Of a stretch of 21,423 nt of DNA, positions 13,857 to 21,423 are shown piece by piece. Source of the DNA: JAAZNV01 sp049297375. Lineage in GTDB: Bacteria > Patescibacteriota > WWE3 > UBA101185 > UBA10185. Both the position numbers and the translations under genes were made by a program. Numbering within the stretch: the stretch's first letter is position 1; each line of letters begins with the position of its first letter. The stretch is taken from the NCBI GenBank assembly GCA_049297375.1, contig JBAQUF010000006.1, forward strand, positions 1 to 21,423. Reading direction: 5' to 3'. A model generated the notes under the pieces. It ran no database searches, was not told the origin of the DNA, and saw only the letters and a program-made list of their open reading frames with translations.

Positions 13857-14879
13857 TTAATTCCAAGAATAACTATTCTTTATCCAATCAAGAATTAATT
13901 TAGTATCTCCAAACCTATCTTTACTCCCCATTACAATGATAATAATATCCTTAACTTCATCTTTGTATTCGTAAATTAAAACCTCTCCAGCATTTTCAGT
14001 AGTGCCTGTTTTTATACCTACACTTCCTGGTACTTCCCACAAAAGTCTGTTTGTATTAGTTAAATTAGTAGAAAATAGTTTATCTGTAGAAGAAATAACA
14101 TAAGTACTTTTTTCAACAGAATTTTTAATAAAAGAAATAGATGTAGAGTACTTAGCAAGTTTATACAAATCCCAGGCTGTAGAATAATGTCCCCCATTTA
14201 TATTATCCAACCCTACTGGATTTGAAAACTTAGTTGATTCCATATCAATTTCTTGAGCTTTTTTGTTCATCAAATCAACAAAATCTTTTTCTGTTAATTT
14301 AGACGTAGCAAGTACACAAGCAGCATCTCCAGCTGATCCTATAAGCATACTGCTAATCAAATCTGAAACTTTATAAACTTCTCCCTCAGGAAGAAAAGCT
14401 TTTGTTCCTTCTGTATTAAAACAATATCTTGAAACCCTTAGCTCTTCATCAAGAGTATAAATATCCAAAGAAATAACAGCAGTCATTAGTTTTACTGTTG
14501 AAGCAGGAAGAACTTTTAAAGAAGAGTCTTTTTCAAATAAAACTTTATTAGATCTTCTATCAATAGCTAAAGCTGACTTTCCAGATATTTGTGGTTCTGG
14601 TGCTGAGTCAGTAATTATAGGAAAAGAAATGAGTACGTTGCTAGAAGGAGGGTTATCGTTTAAAAACAGCCCTTCTGCAATCATTCTCAAATAGCCAAAA
14701 CGGTAGGAGTAACCAAGAAATAGTATAAATACTAGGCTTATACTGGATGAAAAAAATACCTTCAGGAAACTAAGAAGATCTTTAACATTAAAGTCTGTAA
14801 TCTTTTCAATAACCCAAAGAACTCTTATTCCTATTTCAACTAGGTAAAGAACAACTTTTCTTGGGAAGGAAAGGGTCAT
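13857..14879 (-). CDS. D-alanyl-D-alanine carboxypeptidase (peptidase S11 family)
   Basis: S11 penicillin-binding proteins trim the terminal D-Ala of peptidoglycan stem peptides outside the membrane. A transmembrane helix at about 38-58 anchors the 340-residue protein. The catalytic SxxK is STVK at 127-130 (PASTVKLMTA) and the KTG triad is at 290-292 (GIKTGTTENAGE). The SxN motif is unusual: Ser182-Ala-Gly184-Asp, where Asn is expected as the third residue. The FSNPVGLD block is family-typical. The protein lacks the usual C-terminal beta domain of DacA-type enzymes, ending soon after the catalytic fold. AAGGAG 9 nt before the ATG is a good ribosome binding site. It starts 13 nt after aspS and is probably co-transcribed with it. 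The enzyme implies a peptidoglycan wall. Confidence 0.9.
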   Translation of the reverse strand: MTLSFPRKVVLYLVEIGIRVLWVIEKITDFNVKDLLSFLKVFFSSSISLVFILFLGYSYRFGYLRMIAEGLFLNDNPPSSNVLISFPIITDSAPEPQISGKSALAIDRRSNKVLFEKDSSLKVLPASTVKLMTAVISLDIYTLDEELRVSRYCFNTEGTKAFLPEGEVYKVSDLISSMLIGSAGDAACVLATSKLTEKDFVDLMNKKAQEIDMESTKFSNPVGLDNINGGHYSTAWDLYKLAKYSTSISFIKNSVEKSTYVISSTDKLFSTNLTNTNRLLWEVPGSVGIKTGTTENAGEVLIYEYKDEVKDIIIIVMGSKDRFGDTKLILDWIKNSYSWN

Positions 14880-14892
14880 TTACTTATTCTCC

Positions 14893-16185
14893 TTAAGGCT
14901 TTAACCTCTTAACATCTCTTGGAAGGAATGTGACTTCCTTAAGACTTGGAATATTTAATATTCTCATTATCATTCTTCCAGGGCCTATTCCCGCACCACC
15001 ATGAGGAGGACACCCATATCTAAAGAAATTAAAATAATCCTGCAATGGGGTGATATCCATTTCTTTTTCTTTAGCTTGTTGTATTAAAACATCATATCTG
15101 TGTTCTCTTTGACTCCCTGTTGTTATCTCAAGACCTTTATATAAAAGGTCGAAACTCTTTGTGATAGTAGGATTCTCCTCATATCTCATATGATAAAAAG
15201 GTCTTCCCTCAACAGGCCAATCTGTAACAAACACAAAATCATGATTAGATTCTTTTTTAATTATTTCTCCTAAAGCTATTTCCTCTTCCCCAATTAAATC
15301 ATATTTTTTACCACTTTTTACTCCCACCATATCTAATTTTTTCTTTGCTTCTTCCATAGTAATTCTCGGGAAAGGAATAGAAGGAACTTCAATATCTAAA
15401 CCAAGTTTCTCTTTAACTTGAGAAAATCCAGATACTAATAATTTCTCTTCTTCTGCCATAACATCTTCATGTGACTTAACATATGAAATCTCAAAATCCC
15501 ATCCAGTAAATTCTGTGGTATGTCTTGTGGTAAATGATGGTTCTGCTCTAAATACTGGCCCTACAACAAAAACCTTCTCAAATCCAGATGCCATTCCCAT
15601 CTGTTTATAAAACTGGGGAGATTGTGAAAGGTATGCCTTCGTGTCGAAGTACTTAACTTCAAAGACATCAGCTCCTGTCTCACTTGCTGTTCCCATGAAA
15701 GATGGGGTGTATATCTGAACATAACCATTATCACTAAAGTACTTCCTAAAACCTTTCTCCAACTCCGTCCAAACTTTAAAAATTAGAAGATTATCTTCTT
15801 TTCTCAAGTCCAACCATCTCCAATCAAGTCTTTTAGTAATATCAGTAGCATCTCCGCTCTTTTCTTCAATAATTGGAATAGGAAGCTCTGGTTCTGCTTT
15901 AGATAAAACTTCAATCTTATCCACTTTTATTTCAAACCCACCAGGAGCTTGTTTTTCTTCCTTAACTAAGCCTTCTATTTCAATAACAGACTCAAGAGAA
16001 AGATTTAAAGTCTTCTCAAATACATCTACATCTCCTTTTAAAACAACTGCTTGAATTATTCCAGTTACATCTCTAATAATTAAAAATATTATTCCACCTT
16101 GTTTTCTAATAGTTTGTACAAAACCACAAACTTTAGTTTGTTTATTAACTTGGCTTTTTAAATCCTTAATATAAGTTCTTTCCAT
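14893..16185 (-). CDS. aspS: Aspartyl-tRNA synthetase, archaeal type
   Basis: The 430-residue class II enzyme charges tRNA-Asp, and possibly tRNA-Asn if non-discriminating. An N-terminal OB-fold anticodon domain (about 1-100, with VCGFVQTIRKQGGIIFLIIRD) precedes the catalytic domain. Motif 2 is FRAEPSFTTRHTTEF, motif 3 GIGPGRMIMRIL, and the end is PRDVKRLKP, the typical finish of archaeal/eukaryal AspRS. The GAD insertion domain of standard bacterial AspRS (about 590 residues) is missing. The residue at the position that helps separate discriminating from non-discriminating enzymes appears to be Gln24, neither common state as I recall them. The ATG is 9 nt after the recJ stop with no clear Shine-Dalgarno, so it is likely translated by coupling. 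AsnRS is a less likely alternative. Confidence 0.9.
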   Translation of the reverse strand: MERTYIKDLKSQVNKQTKVCGFVQTIRKQGGIIFLIIRDVTGIIQAVVLKGDVDVFEKTLNLSLESVIEIEGLVKEEKQAPGGFEIKVDKIEVLSKAEPELPIPIIEEKSGDATDITKRLDWRWLDLRKEDNLLIFKVWTELEKGFRKYFSDNGYVQIYTPSFMGTASETGADVFEVKYFDTKAYLSQSPQFYKQMGMASGFEKVFVVGPVFRAEPSFTTRHTTEFTGWDFEISYVKSHEDVMAEEEKLLVSGFSQVKEKLGLDIEVPSIPFPRITMEEAKKKLDMVGVKSGKKYDLIGEEEIALGEIIKKESNHDFVFVTDWPVEGRPFYHMRYEENPTITKSFDLLYKGLEITTGSQREHRYDVLIQQAKEKEMDITPLQDYFNFFRYGCPPHGGAGIGPGRMIMRILNIPSLKEVTFLPRDVKRLKP

Positions 16186-16194
16186 AAGTATTAA

Positions 16195-17823
16195 TTAAAC
16201 CTTTCTAAAATCCTTTACTATCAAATCAATATTTCTATTACCATTGTACTCATTTTTCTTCAATGTATAAACTAAATCTATTTTAGATCCAGTATTTAAA
16301 TCCCTACAGCTTTTAGCTCCACCAAAATATACTGCTCTATAGTACCTTTCACCATCATATAAACTTAGTCTTAAATGCTGCTTATCTTTGCCCATAATAT
16401 CACAAGAAACCACTCCTAAATCTTGAGTTAAAAACACAGGCTGTTCATTTCCAAGTCCAAAAGGTTTTAGCTTATCAATTAAATTAACTAAATCTTCATT
16501 TATTATCTTAGCTGGAATCTCCAAATCTATATTTATTGATGGAGTTAAGTCTTTATCATTAATATTCTTCTTAGCATATCCTTCTATTCCTTTTTTGAGT
16601 TTATCAACATTCTTTTTGTCAATAGTAAAACCAGCTGCCATTGGATGACCTCCAAGATCAATAAGCAAGTCTTCATACTTCCTAAGTATTTCAACAATAT
16701 TTATTCCAGGAACAGATCTTGCAGATCCTTTTCCATATTCATCCATAAGACATACGACAATAGAAGGTCTGTAATACTTTTGAGTTAATTTTGCTGCAAC
16801 CAAGCCAATAATCCCTTCATGATACTTTTCATCTACAGAAAATAGTATCTTTGGCAAATTCTTTTCGTCAAACTCAGATGCTATTTCATACATTTCTAAT
16901 GTTTTTTCCTGTCTTTGAATATTCTTTGTATTTAAGTTTGACGCTAATTCATTTAAAACCTTTTCATCTTTTTCAACCAAAAGCCTAATAGAATCTTCGG
17001 CTGTTTCTAATCTTCCAGAAGCATTTAATCTTGGTCCTATCACCCACCCAAGCTCATATGTTGTTATTTCCCCCTCTCCCTTTCCAGATATATCAAGAAG
17101 CTTTTTTAATCCTAACGGTGGTTCATTATTTAAAATTTCAAGACCTTTTTTAACAATTACTCTATTAAATCCGGTAATAGTCTGAAGGTCTGTTATCGTT
17201 GCTAGAGCAGCATTTGCAAGACTTTGCTTATTCTTTGACCCTAAAGCTTTACTTAAAATCCATGATATTACAGCACCACATATCTCATCTGACCATACAA
17301 TACAATCTGCATTTGGTATCTTATTTGGTTTTTGATGGTGATCAGTAAGTATTACTCTATGACCTAAATTTTTTATGTATTCAATTTCTTTATAAGCAGT
17401 AATCCCTACATCTACTGTAATAAAAAGTATTTTTTCTTCTTTTTTAAACTTCTTAAGGACATCATCAACAGCACTAATTGATATTCCATAGCTATGTTCA
17501 AATCTATTAGGGATAAAGTAATAAATATTTTTATACTCTTTTTCATCTTTAAAAAAGTTATAAAGAATGGCTGTAGCATTTACCCCATCTGAGTCATAAT
17601 CACCAAAAATTACAATTGGACTACATTCTTTAGTTGATATATCAATAATCTTCTTTGCTTCTTTTAAAGACTTCTTGAAGCTTAAAGGTAGTTGATCAAA
17701 ACATTCATTCAAAGTAGGAGTAGAAAGAAATTCTTTTGTATTTTTTATTCCCCTACTCTTAAGAATAGTTTCAATAATATCTTTTTCACTATCATATCTT
17801 CCAAGAACATTCCAATTAACCAT
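16195..17823 (-). CDS. recJ: Single-stranded-DNA-specific exonuclease RecJ
   Basis: RecJ degrades single-stranded DNA 5' to 3' in repair and recombination. The 542 residues have the DHH-family metal motifs GDYDSDG (motif I), VDVGI, LTDHHQKP (the DHH itself) and ATITDL, then the DHHA1 signature GGHPMAAGF, and a C-terminal OB-like domain. The length is close to the bacterial norm of about 560-580. There is no Shine-Dalgarno; TGG+TAATAT on the minus strand ends 6 nt before the ATG, so the message may be leaderless. It follows secF by 33 nt and leads into aspS by 9 nt and dacA-like by 13 nt, forming one likely operon. Confidence 0.93.
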   Translation of the reverse strand: MVNWNVLGRYDSEKDIIETILKSRGIKNTKEFLSTPTLNECFDQLPLSFKKSLKEAKKIIDISTKECSPIVIFGDYDSDGVNATAILYNFFKDEKEYKNIYYFIPNRFEHSYGISISAVDDVLKKFKKEEKILFITVDVGITAYKEIEYIKNLGHRVILTDHHQKPNKIPNADCIVWSDEICGAVISWILSKALGSKNKQSLANAALATITDLQTITGFNRVIVKKGLEILNNEPPLGLKKLLDISGKGEGEITTYELGWVIGPRLNASGRLETAEDSIRLLVEKDEKVLNELASNLNTKNIQRQEKTLEMYEIASEFDEKNLPKILFSVDEKYHEGIIGLVAAKLTQKYYRPSIVVCLMDEYGKGSARSVPGINIVEILRKYEDLLIDLGGHPMAAGFTIDKKNVDKLKKGIEGYAKKNINDKDLTPSINIDLEIPAKIINEDLVNLIDKLKPFGLGNEQPVFLTQDLGVVSCDIMGKDKQHLRLSLYDGERYYRAVYFGGAKSCRDLNTGSKIDLVYTLKKNEYNGNRNIDLIVKDFRKV

Positions 17824-17829
17824 AAACGT

Positions 17830-17838
17830 ATATTACCA
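17830..17838 (-). promoter_or_regulatory. Extended -10 of recJ, leaderless start
   Basis: On the minus strand TGG+TAATAT ends 6 nt before the recJ ATG, the same spacing as at gltX. No good -35 is seen. Confidence 0.45.
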
Positions 17839-17856
17839 GTAATTTAATAAGGATAT

Positions 17857-18414
17857 TTACTTAAATACCTTTTCAGATATTTTTAAAAACAATGGAAGAA
17901 TAAAGACACAAGACAATGAAGACAAAATTCCTGAGATAAAAAGAAGTACTGCAAGAATATTTATTCTTCCATAGCCAATAAAAACAATTGATAATAAAAA
18001 TACAGATAAAAACACAAATAATGTTGCTACTCTTGATATATTTTCTTTTTTTGTGCTATTCAAAGCTTCCTTTAATGAACTTGTCTTTTTTCCCTTAAAC
18101 AAAGCATTCTTTAGACTCACCATGTACTTAATAACTAAGCTTACAAAGTAAAATAAGAAAAACATGGTGGAAACAATAAAGAATTGGTTATTTAAATCTT
18201 TAGAAAGATAAAAAACAGGAACAAAAGATAAACGCAGTAAGAAAATACTTAAAATCAATGACAAGGAAAAAGATATAAAAGACTTAATGAATAAAACAAA
18301 GGAACGATTCTTAAACAAGTAGTAACAACAAACAGCAATTGATATTAAGGAAACAATAATAGAAGTTAATATTTCTCTACTAGAGATTAAGTTAGTTAAA
18401 TAATAAATAATCAT
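17857..18414 (-). CDS. secF: SecF-like translocon subunit reduced to its membrane half
   Basis: SecF works with SecD to drive late steps of protein export using the proton gradient. This 185-residue protein has about five membrane helices (15-34, 38-62, 76-98, 127-147, 151-177). The segment LKEALNSTKKENISRVATLF followed by VFIGYGRINILAV and the C-terminal FISGILSSLSCVFILPLFL match the last helices of SecF (normally an Asn-Ser-rich loop, SRT, then GG...G..SS). The first helix and the outside domain of normal SecF (about 300 residues) are missing. It starts by a four-base ATGA overlap with the upstream secD-like gene, which supports the pairing. Confidence 0.7.
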   Translation of the reverse strand: MIIYYLTNLISSREILTSIIVSLISIAVCCYYLFKNRSFVLFIKSFISFSLSLILSIFLLRLSFVPVFYLSKDLNNQFFIVSTMFFLFYFVSLVIKYMVSLKNALFKGKKTSSLKEALNSTKKENISRVATLFVFLSVFLLSIVFIGYGRINILAVLLFISGILSSLSCVFILPLFLKISEKVFK

Positions 18415-19748
18415 TTCTTTTCCCCAAATAATTCCATAAAAGTTTTAAAGGAGTAAAAATAGTGAAAGCCAATGATTAAACTCCCAAGAACTAAAGTTAA
18501 TATAAAAGATTTTATATCTGTATTTATAAATCGCAAAAGAATCAAAGAAGAAAACAGTAAAACAACTAAAAGCAACTTTACATTTTCTGTATCTACCTTA
18601 AAAGCTTGATATATAGCCAGATTTACAGGTTTATCAGATATTTCTTTGGGTGAAAGTTTCAATAAAATTGAACTTGTAATATCAAACAGTATCACACTTA
18701 GAAAGATAAAAGATACAATGCTTGGAATGTTAACTACTAAAGAAAATACTTTAAAAGATGAACAAAAAACTGCTAAAGATAAAATTAGAGAAGCACTTCC
18801 TATCAAACCATATTTCTTGAACTTTAAAACAAGAAAACCAAACAAAACTAAAAAGGCAATTAACATAAATAAAAGATATTTATTTAAAAAATCATTTCCT
18901 AATTTTGCTTCTGTATTTTCATCAACTAAAACAGATAACTTAAGTGGAATTGGGTTGTACATTTGAATTAAGTAATGTTTAATTGCATCTACTTGAAAAC
19001 CTCCTGTAATAATTGGATCTAAGTCTGGTTGATCAATTAAACCTTGAGATACTACTGGTACAGCAATAGGATACTGAGACTCATTTACATTGATACTAAA
19101 GGGTTTATTCAAGCTATTTAAAATAAATCCTTTAAACTTTGACTTTCCTTTGGAATTGAAAGTAATTTGAATTTGATCTTTACCAGATGCATCTTTTATT
19201 AATCTTAATTCAGAAATATCTTCATTTGTTATTCCAGTGGATACCCATTCTGAAGGTTCCATAACTATTTCAGAAGCTGTTTCAATATTCCATTTGCTTG
19301 GGTTTGCTAACCTTTTAATTTCTATACCACCACTTCCACTTACTAAATTAGTAACACTAGATAAATCTATATATCTTGGAATAAGTACATAAATTTCTCC
19401 TTCATCAACATTTTCTACTCCAACATCCCAATTAGAATACCCTGCTAAAGAAAGCCTTCTTTTAACCATTTCAACAATAGAGATCATCTGTTCACTTTTA
19501 TCTCTTTGATCAAATGCTTCAACTTTCAATATTATCTTCCTACCACCCAATACATCTACACCAGCCTTAAAACCTTGTAAATCCAAGGTAAATGACTTAC
19601 CTAATTTGATTTGATAGCCTCCAATATGTGAATCTACCTTATAAAGTTTATTGCTAACAAATACTGGAATCTTTGGAAGAGCAACAAGAACAGCAAATGA
19701 AAATATTAAGGAAATTAAAACTGCTTTAAAGTAATCATTTTTAAGCAT
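18411..19748 (-). CDS. secD: SecD-like translocon subunit
   Basis: The 445-residue protein has an N-terminal helix (about 8-28), an outside domain, and then about six helices from residue 285 onward. SFTLDLQGFKAGVDVLGGRKIILKVE corresponds to the LGLDLxGG start of SecD, and the following VKRRLSLAGYSNWDV and IYVLIPRYIDL segments match its repeat (R..GY.. and I.V.lPG). FDITSSILLKL keeps an Asp where SecD has a conserved acidic helix residue, but the ERxREE that usually follows is replaced. The DLQGG motif itself is degenerate. The call rests on overall layout plus the paired secF-like gene. The start overlaps the upstream gene's stop by 8 nt without a Shine-Dalgarno, so translation is probably coupled. 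Confidence 0.75.
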   Translation of the reverse strand: MLKNDYFKAVLISLIFSFAVLVALPKIPVFVSNKLYKVDSHIGGYQIKLGKSFTLDLQGFKAGVDVLGGRKIILKVEAFDQRDKSEQMISIVEMVKRRLSLAGYSNWDVGVENVDEGEIYVLIPRYIDLSSVTNLVSGSGGIEIKRLANPSKWNIETASEIVMEPSEWVSTGITNEDISELRLIKDASGKDQIQITFNSKGKSKFKGFILNSLNKPFSINVNESQYPIAVPVVSQGLIDQPDLDPIITGGFQVDAIKHYLIQMYNPIPLKLSVLVDENTEAKLGNDFLNKYLLFMLIAFLVLFGFLVLKFKKYGLIGSASLILSLAVFCSSFKVFSLVVNIPSIVSFIFLSVILFDITSSILLKLSPKEISDKPVNLAIYQAFKVDTENVKLLLVVLLFSSLILLRFINTDIKSFILTLVLGSLIIGFHYFYSFKTFMELFGEKK

Positions 19749-20328
19749 TTATTACAGCACAAAACTTTTCATCATCTCCAATTAACATAGTCCTGCTTTG
19801 AGTTAAAACTCTATATATAAAAGGATCATTTGTTCTTTTTCTATTCATAAATTCATCTATTCCCATTACGGAATAATTTATCTCTCTCCCCATCTTTTCT
19901 TCATCTTCCTTTACGATACCTTCAAGGATTTTAATATCAACATTCCCAACTATAAATAAATCAACATCCAATGCTGTAGACTTTCTTCCCCTCAAGAAGG
20001 CAAGAGATAAGACTGCATACTCAATTTCTCCTATATACTTTGCCTTTTTAACAATAGAAGCTCCTATACCATCTTCTTTGGCTACAAGAGAAAGAAGATC
20101 AGAATAGAAAGGATGGTCTGTATTTATTTGATGGAAGATTCTATTTGAACTTTGCCTTTTAGTAACAAGACCTATTTCACAAAGATTTTCTAATTCTCTT
20201 CTTACCGCATTTATTTCTGCGTCAACATGCCTAACAATAGCCCTTACATGGTAACTTCTCTTTGGATTAAGAAGAAGCAGCTTTAATATGTTAACCCTTA
20301 CTTCAGATACAAATATTTTATTTAGCAT
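19741..20328 (-). CDS. Winged-helix protein with nucleotidyltransferase-like domain
   Basis: Residues 1-75 form an ArsR-like winged helix (VSEVRVNILKLLLLNP, then NAVRRELENLCEIGLV). Residues about 105-190 resemble the minimal nucleotidyltransferase fold: Asp121-Val-Asp123 within ALDVDLFIVG is the DxD pair, and a FIYRVL helix follows. The usual GSxxxG before DxD is replaced by RGRKST, and the third acidic strand residue is not evident (INYSVM), so catalysis is doubtful. I know similar proteins as frequent in CPR genomes, where they are often annotated as transcriptional regulators. It sits between the DUF3048 gene (18 nt upstream) and secD (8-nt overlap). It may bind DNA and sense a nucleotide or act on a partner; the true role is unknown. 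There is no Shine-Dalgarno. Confidence 0.75.
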   Translation of the reverse strand: MLNKIFVSEVRVNILKLLLLNPKRSYHVRAIVRHVDAEINAVRRELENLCEIGLVTKRQSSNRIFHQINTDHPFYSDLLSLVAKEDGIGASIVKKAKYIGEIEYAVLSLAFLRGRKSTALDVDLFIVGNVDIKILEGIVKEDEEKMGREINYSVMGIDEFMNRKRTNDPFIYRVLTQSRTMLIGDDEKFCAVINA

Positions 20329-20346
20329 ACTTAACTTGGGGGCAGA

Positions 20347-21423
20347 TTAATTATAGACTACCTGATCAATATTTCTGTCAGGTACTATGGCTATCCAAAA
20401 CTTTCCTCTATTAAATTCTACCTCATTTCCATCAGTATCGTAAAATACTGTTCTGTCATCCCTTCCTGCCTTGCTCCATGTTGCGTCAATCACCTTCCCA
20501 TCAACAAATACCAATGCCTTGCCACTTCCAAGAAGCTGATACTCCAACCTTCCTTTTTCATCATCGTCTATAGTGGATTCTGTTGCAAACTGAATTACCA
20601 AGTTTTTAACTTCCACCTGTGCTCCTGTTTCCTGATCTACAGTTGGAATGGGCTGATCGCTAGAATTATAACCAGTGTATTTAAGATAAGTATTGTTTTG
20701 CTGATTATATGTAAATATGCTTGAGTAATCTCCTTTTGTCCAGAAATCAATTGATATTTTGTTTACAACGTTTGGTTTTTGGGAATATTTATCAGCAGTA
20801 TCTTTAAACTTCCAAACTCTAATATCTCCTTTACCTTCCCATCCCAAGCTTGCACCAAGCTCTCTAAGTTTTACTCCGCTTACAAACGCAGTATGTTCGT
20901 AAGCTACATTCCTCGGGTTATCTCTCCATTCGCAACCAGGCATAGATTCACATCCTCCTCTAAACAAACTCCTAACTGGCCATGTATCTATTGCAACAAG
21001 AGCTTGAGGAGAATATCCAATATGCATAATCATTGCATCACTAAGTTCCTTTACTAACACAAGATAATATTCACGAGTGCTTCTTACCGGCCCTATTTTC
21101 TCTGGTGTGTTAGATAGATAAAAAGCTAAAAATCTTGTAATTCCCCCTTCTGCAACAATTTCATAAACCAAATCTGCATAAACTAAACCAGATTGAGGTC
21201 TAGCATCAACATGATTATTTATCATTACTCCAAAAGGTCTTTGGTCTTTCCAATAAGCAGCTTGCTCTTCAGTAAAATATTCTCCCGTTAAATCACACAC
21301 TATTCTGGTTTCTTTATTAACAATTGAGTTTTTATTAGAAAAGGGACTAATAATACTTCCACCACTTGTTTTAGAAATAACTAACCAAACAAGAAACAGA
21401 ATAATAGATGCTCCAAATATTAC
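20347..21423 (-). CDS. DUF3048 (YerB-like) membrane-anchored protein, N-terminus outside window
   Basis: The frame is open to the right edge: upstream of the GTG at 21300 another 41 codons are read, beginning with a hydrophobic stretch (GASIILFLVWLVI). The gene is therefore 5'-truncated here, with at least 359 residues, anchored by an N-terminal helix. Family landmarks of DUF3048 are visible: RPFGVMINNHVDARPQSGL, the YEIVAEGGITRFLAFY strand, GPVRSTREYYL, and a C-terminal GKALVFVDGKVIDATWSK with RGKFWIAIVPD. Members such as YerB of Bacillus are extracytoplasmic lipoproteins of poorly known function. Only 18 nt separate it from the wHTH gene, so DUF3048-wHTH-secD-secF may form one operon. Confidence 0.88.
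   Translation of the reverse strand, partial: VIFGASIILFLVWLVISKTSGGSIISPFSNKNSIVNKETRIVCDLTGEYFTEEQAAYWKDQRPFGVMINNHVDARPQSGLVYADLVYEIVAEGGITRFLAFYLSNTPEKIGPVRSTREYYLVLVKELSDAMIMHIGYSPQALVAIDTWPVRSLFRGGCESMPGCEWRDNPRNVAYEHTAFVSGVKLRELGASLGWEGKGDIRVWKFKDTADKYSQKPNVVNKISIDFWTKGDYSSIFTYNQQNNTYLKYTGYNSSDQPIPTVDQETGAQVEVKNLVIQFATESTIDDDEKGRLEYQLLGSGKALVFVDGKVIDATWSKAGRDDRTVFYDTDGNEVEFNRGKFWIAIVPDRNIDQVVYN

Noticed and set aside
21298..21300. GTG at 21300 as the true start of the DUF3048 gene
   Set aside because: The frame stays open upstream to the edge and encodes a membrane helix expected for this family, so the real start lies outside the window.
1..21423. CRISPR array, insertion sequence, prophage or attachment site
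   Set aside because: No spaced direct repeats, transposase, integrase or phage structural gene is seen anywhere in the window.

Overview
The window is low-GC DNA, densely packed with short intergenic gaps. It looks like a member of the Candidate Phyla Radiation (Patescibacteria). The pointers are compact housekeeping genes, an archaeal-type AspRS, a wHTH/nucleotidyltransferase-fold protein and a Cys-rich surface protein of a kind I associate with that radiation, a stripped-down SecD/SecF pair, and a recA-recX-rny-ymdB-hup cluster. TGA, TAA and TAG all act as stops, so the recoded (TGA=Gly) Gracilibacteria/Absconditabacteria lineages are unlikely. I cannot place it more finely.

Layout. 1-1762 (minus): two surface or membrane proteins, a signal-peptide protein with about 20 N-terminal cysteines and a thrombospondin-1-like repeat (it runs off the left edge), and a single-pass membrane protein. 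1836-2760 (plus): a lipoprotein gene with a near-consensus promoter and an intrinsic terminator. 2775-3683 (minus): a zinc-finger-less DnaJ. 3760-6281 (plus): a self-contained cassette with a strong promoter, a radical SAM/SPASM peptide maturase, a 77-residue precursor-like peptide in which all 12 Cys follow an Asp, and an unrecognised third gene. 6351-12636 (minus): HU, YmdB, a small membrane protein, RNase Y, RecX, RecA and GltX. 12680-13819 (plus): a membrane-anchored protein of unknown function. 13857-21423 (minus): a D,D-carboxypeptidase, AspRS, RecJ, SecF, SecD, a wHTH/nucleotidyltransferase-like protein and a DUF3048 lipoprotein-like protein (it runs off the right edge).

The most interesting element is the 3828-6281 cassette. 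Enzyme and peptide gene overlap, each has a strong ribosome binding site, and the peptide has a Cys-free hydrophobic N-terminus followed by a duplicated Asp-Cys core. This is the architecture of a ribosomally made, radical-SAM-modified peptide (RiPP). The core does not show the regular Cys-x3-Asp spacing I know from freyrasin-type ranthipeptides, and no protease or exporter is visible nearby.

A second theme is expression signals. Several genes without a Shine-Dalgarno (dnaJ, gltX, the 12680 gene, recJ) have an extended -10 box (TGn + hexamer) ending only 6-9 nt before ATG, which predicts leaderless or almost leaderless mRNAs. Genes with real leaders (recA, rny, radical SAM) carry good Shine-Dalgarno sequences. 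All functional calls come from reading motifs by eye; no database search was run.
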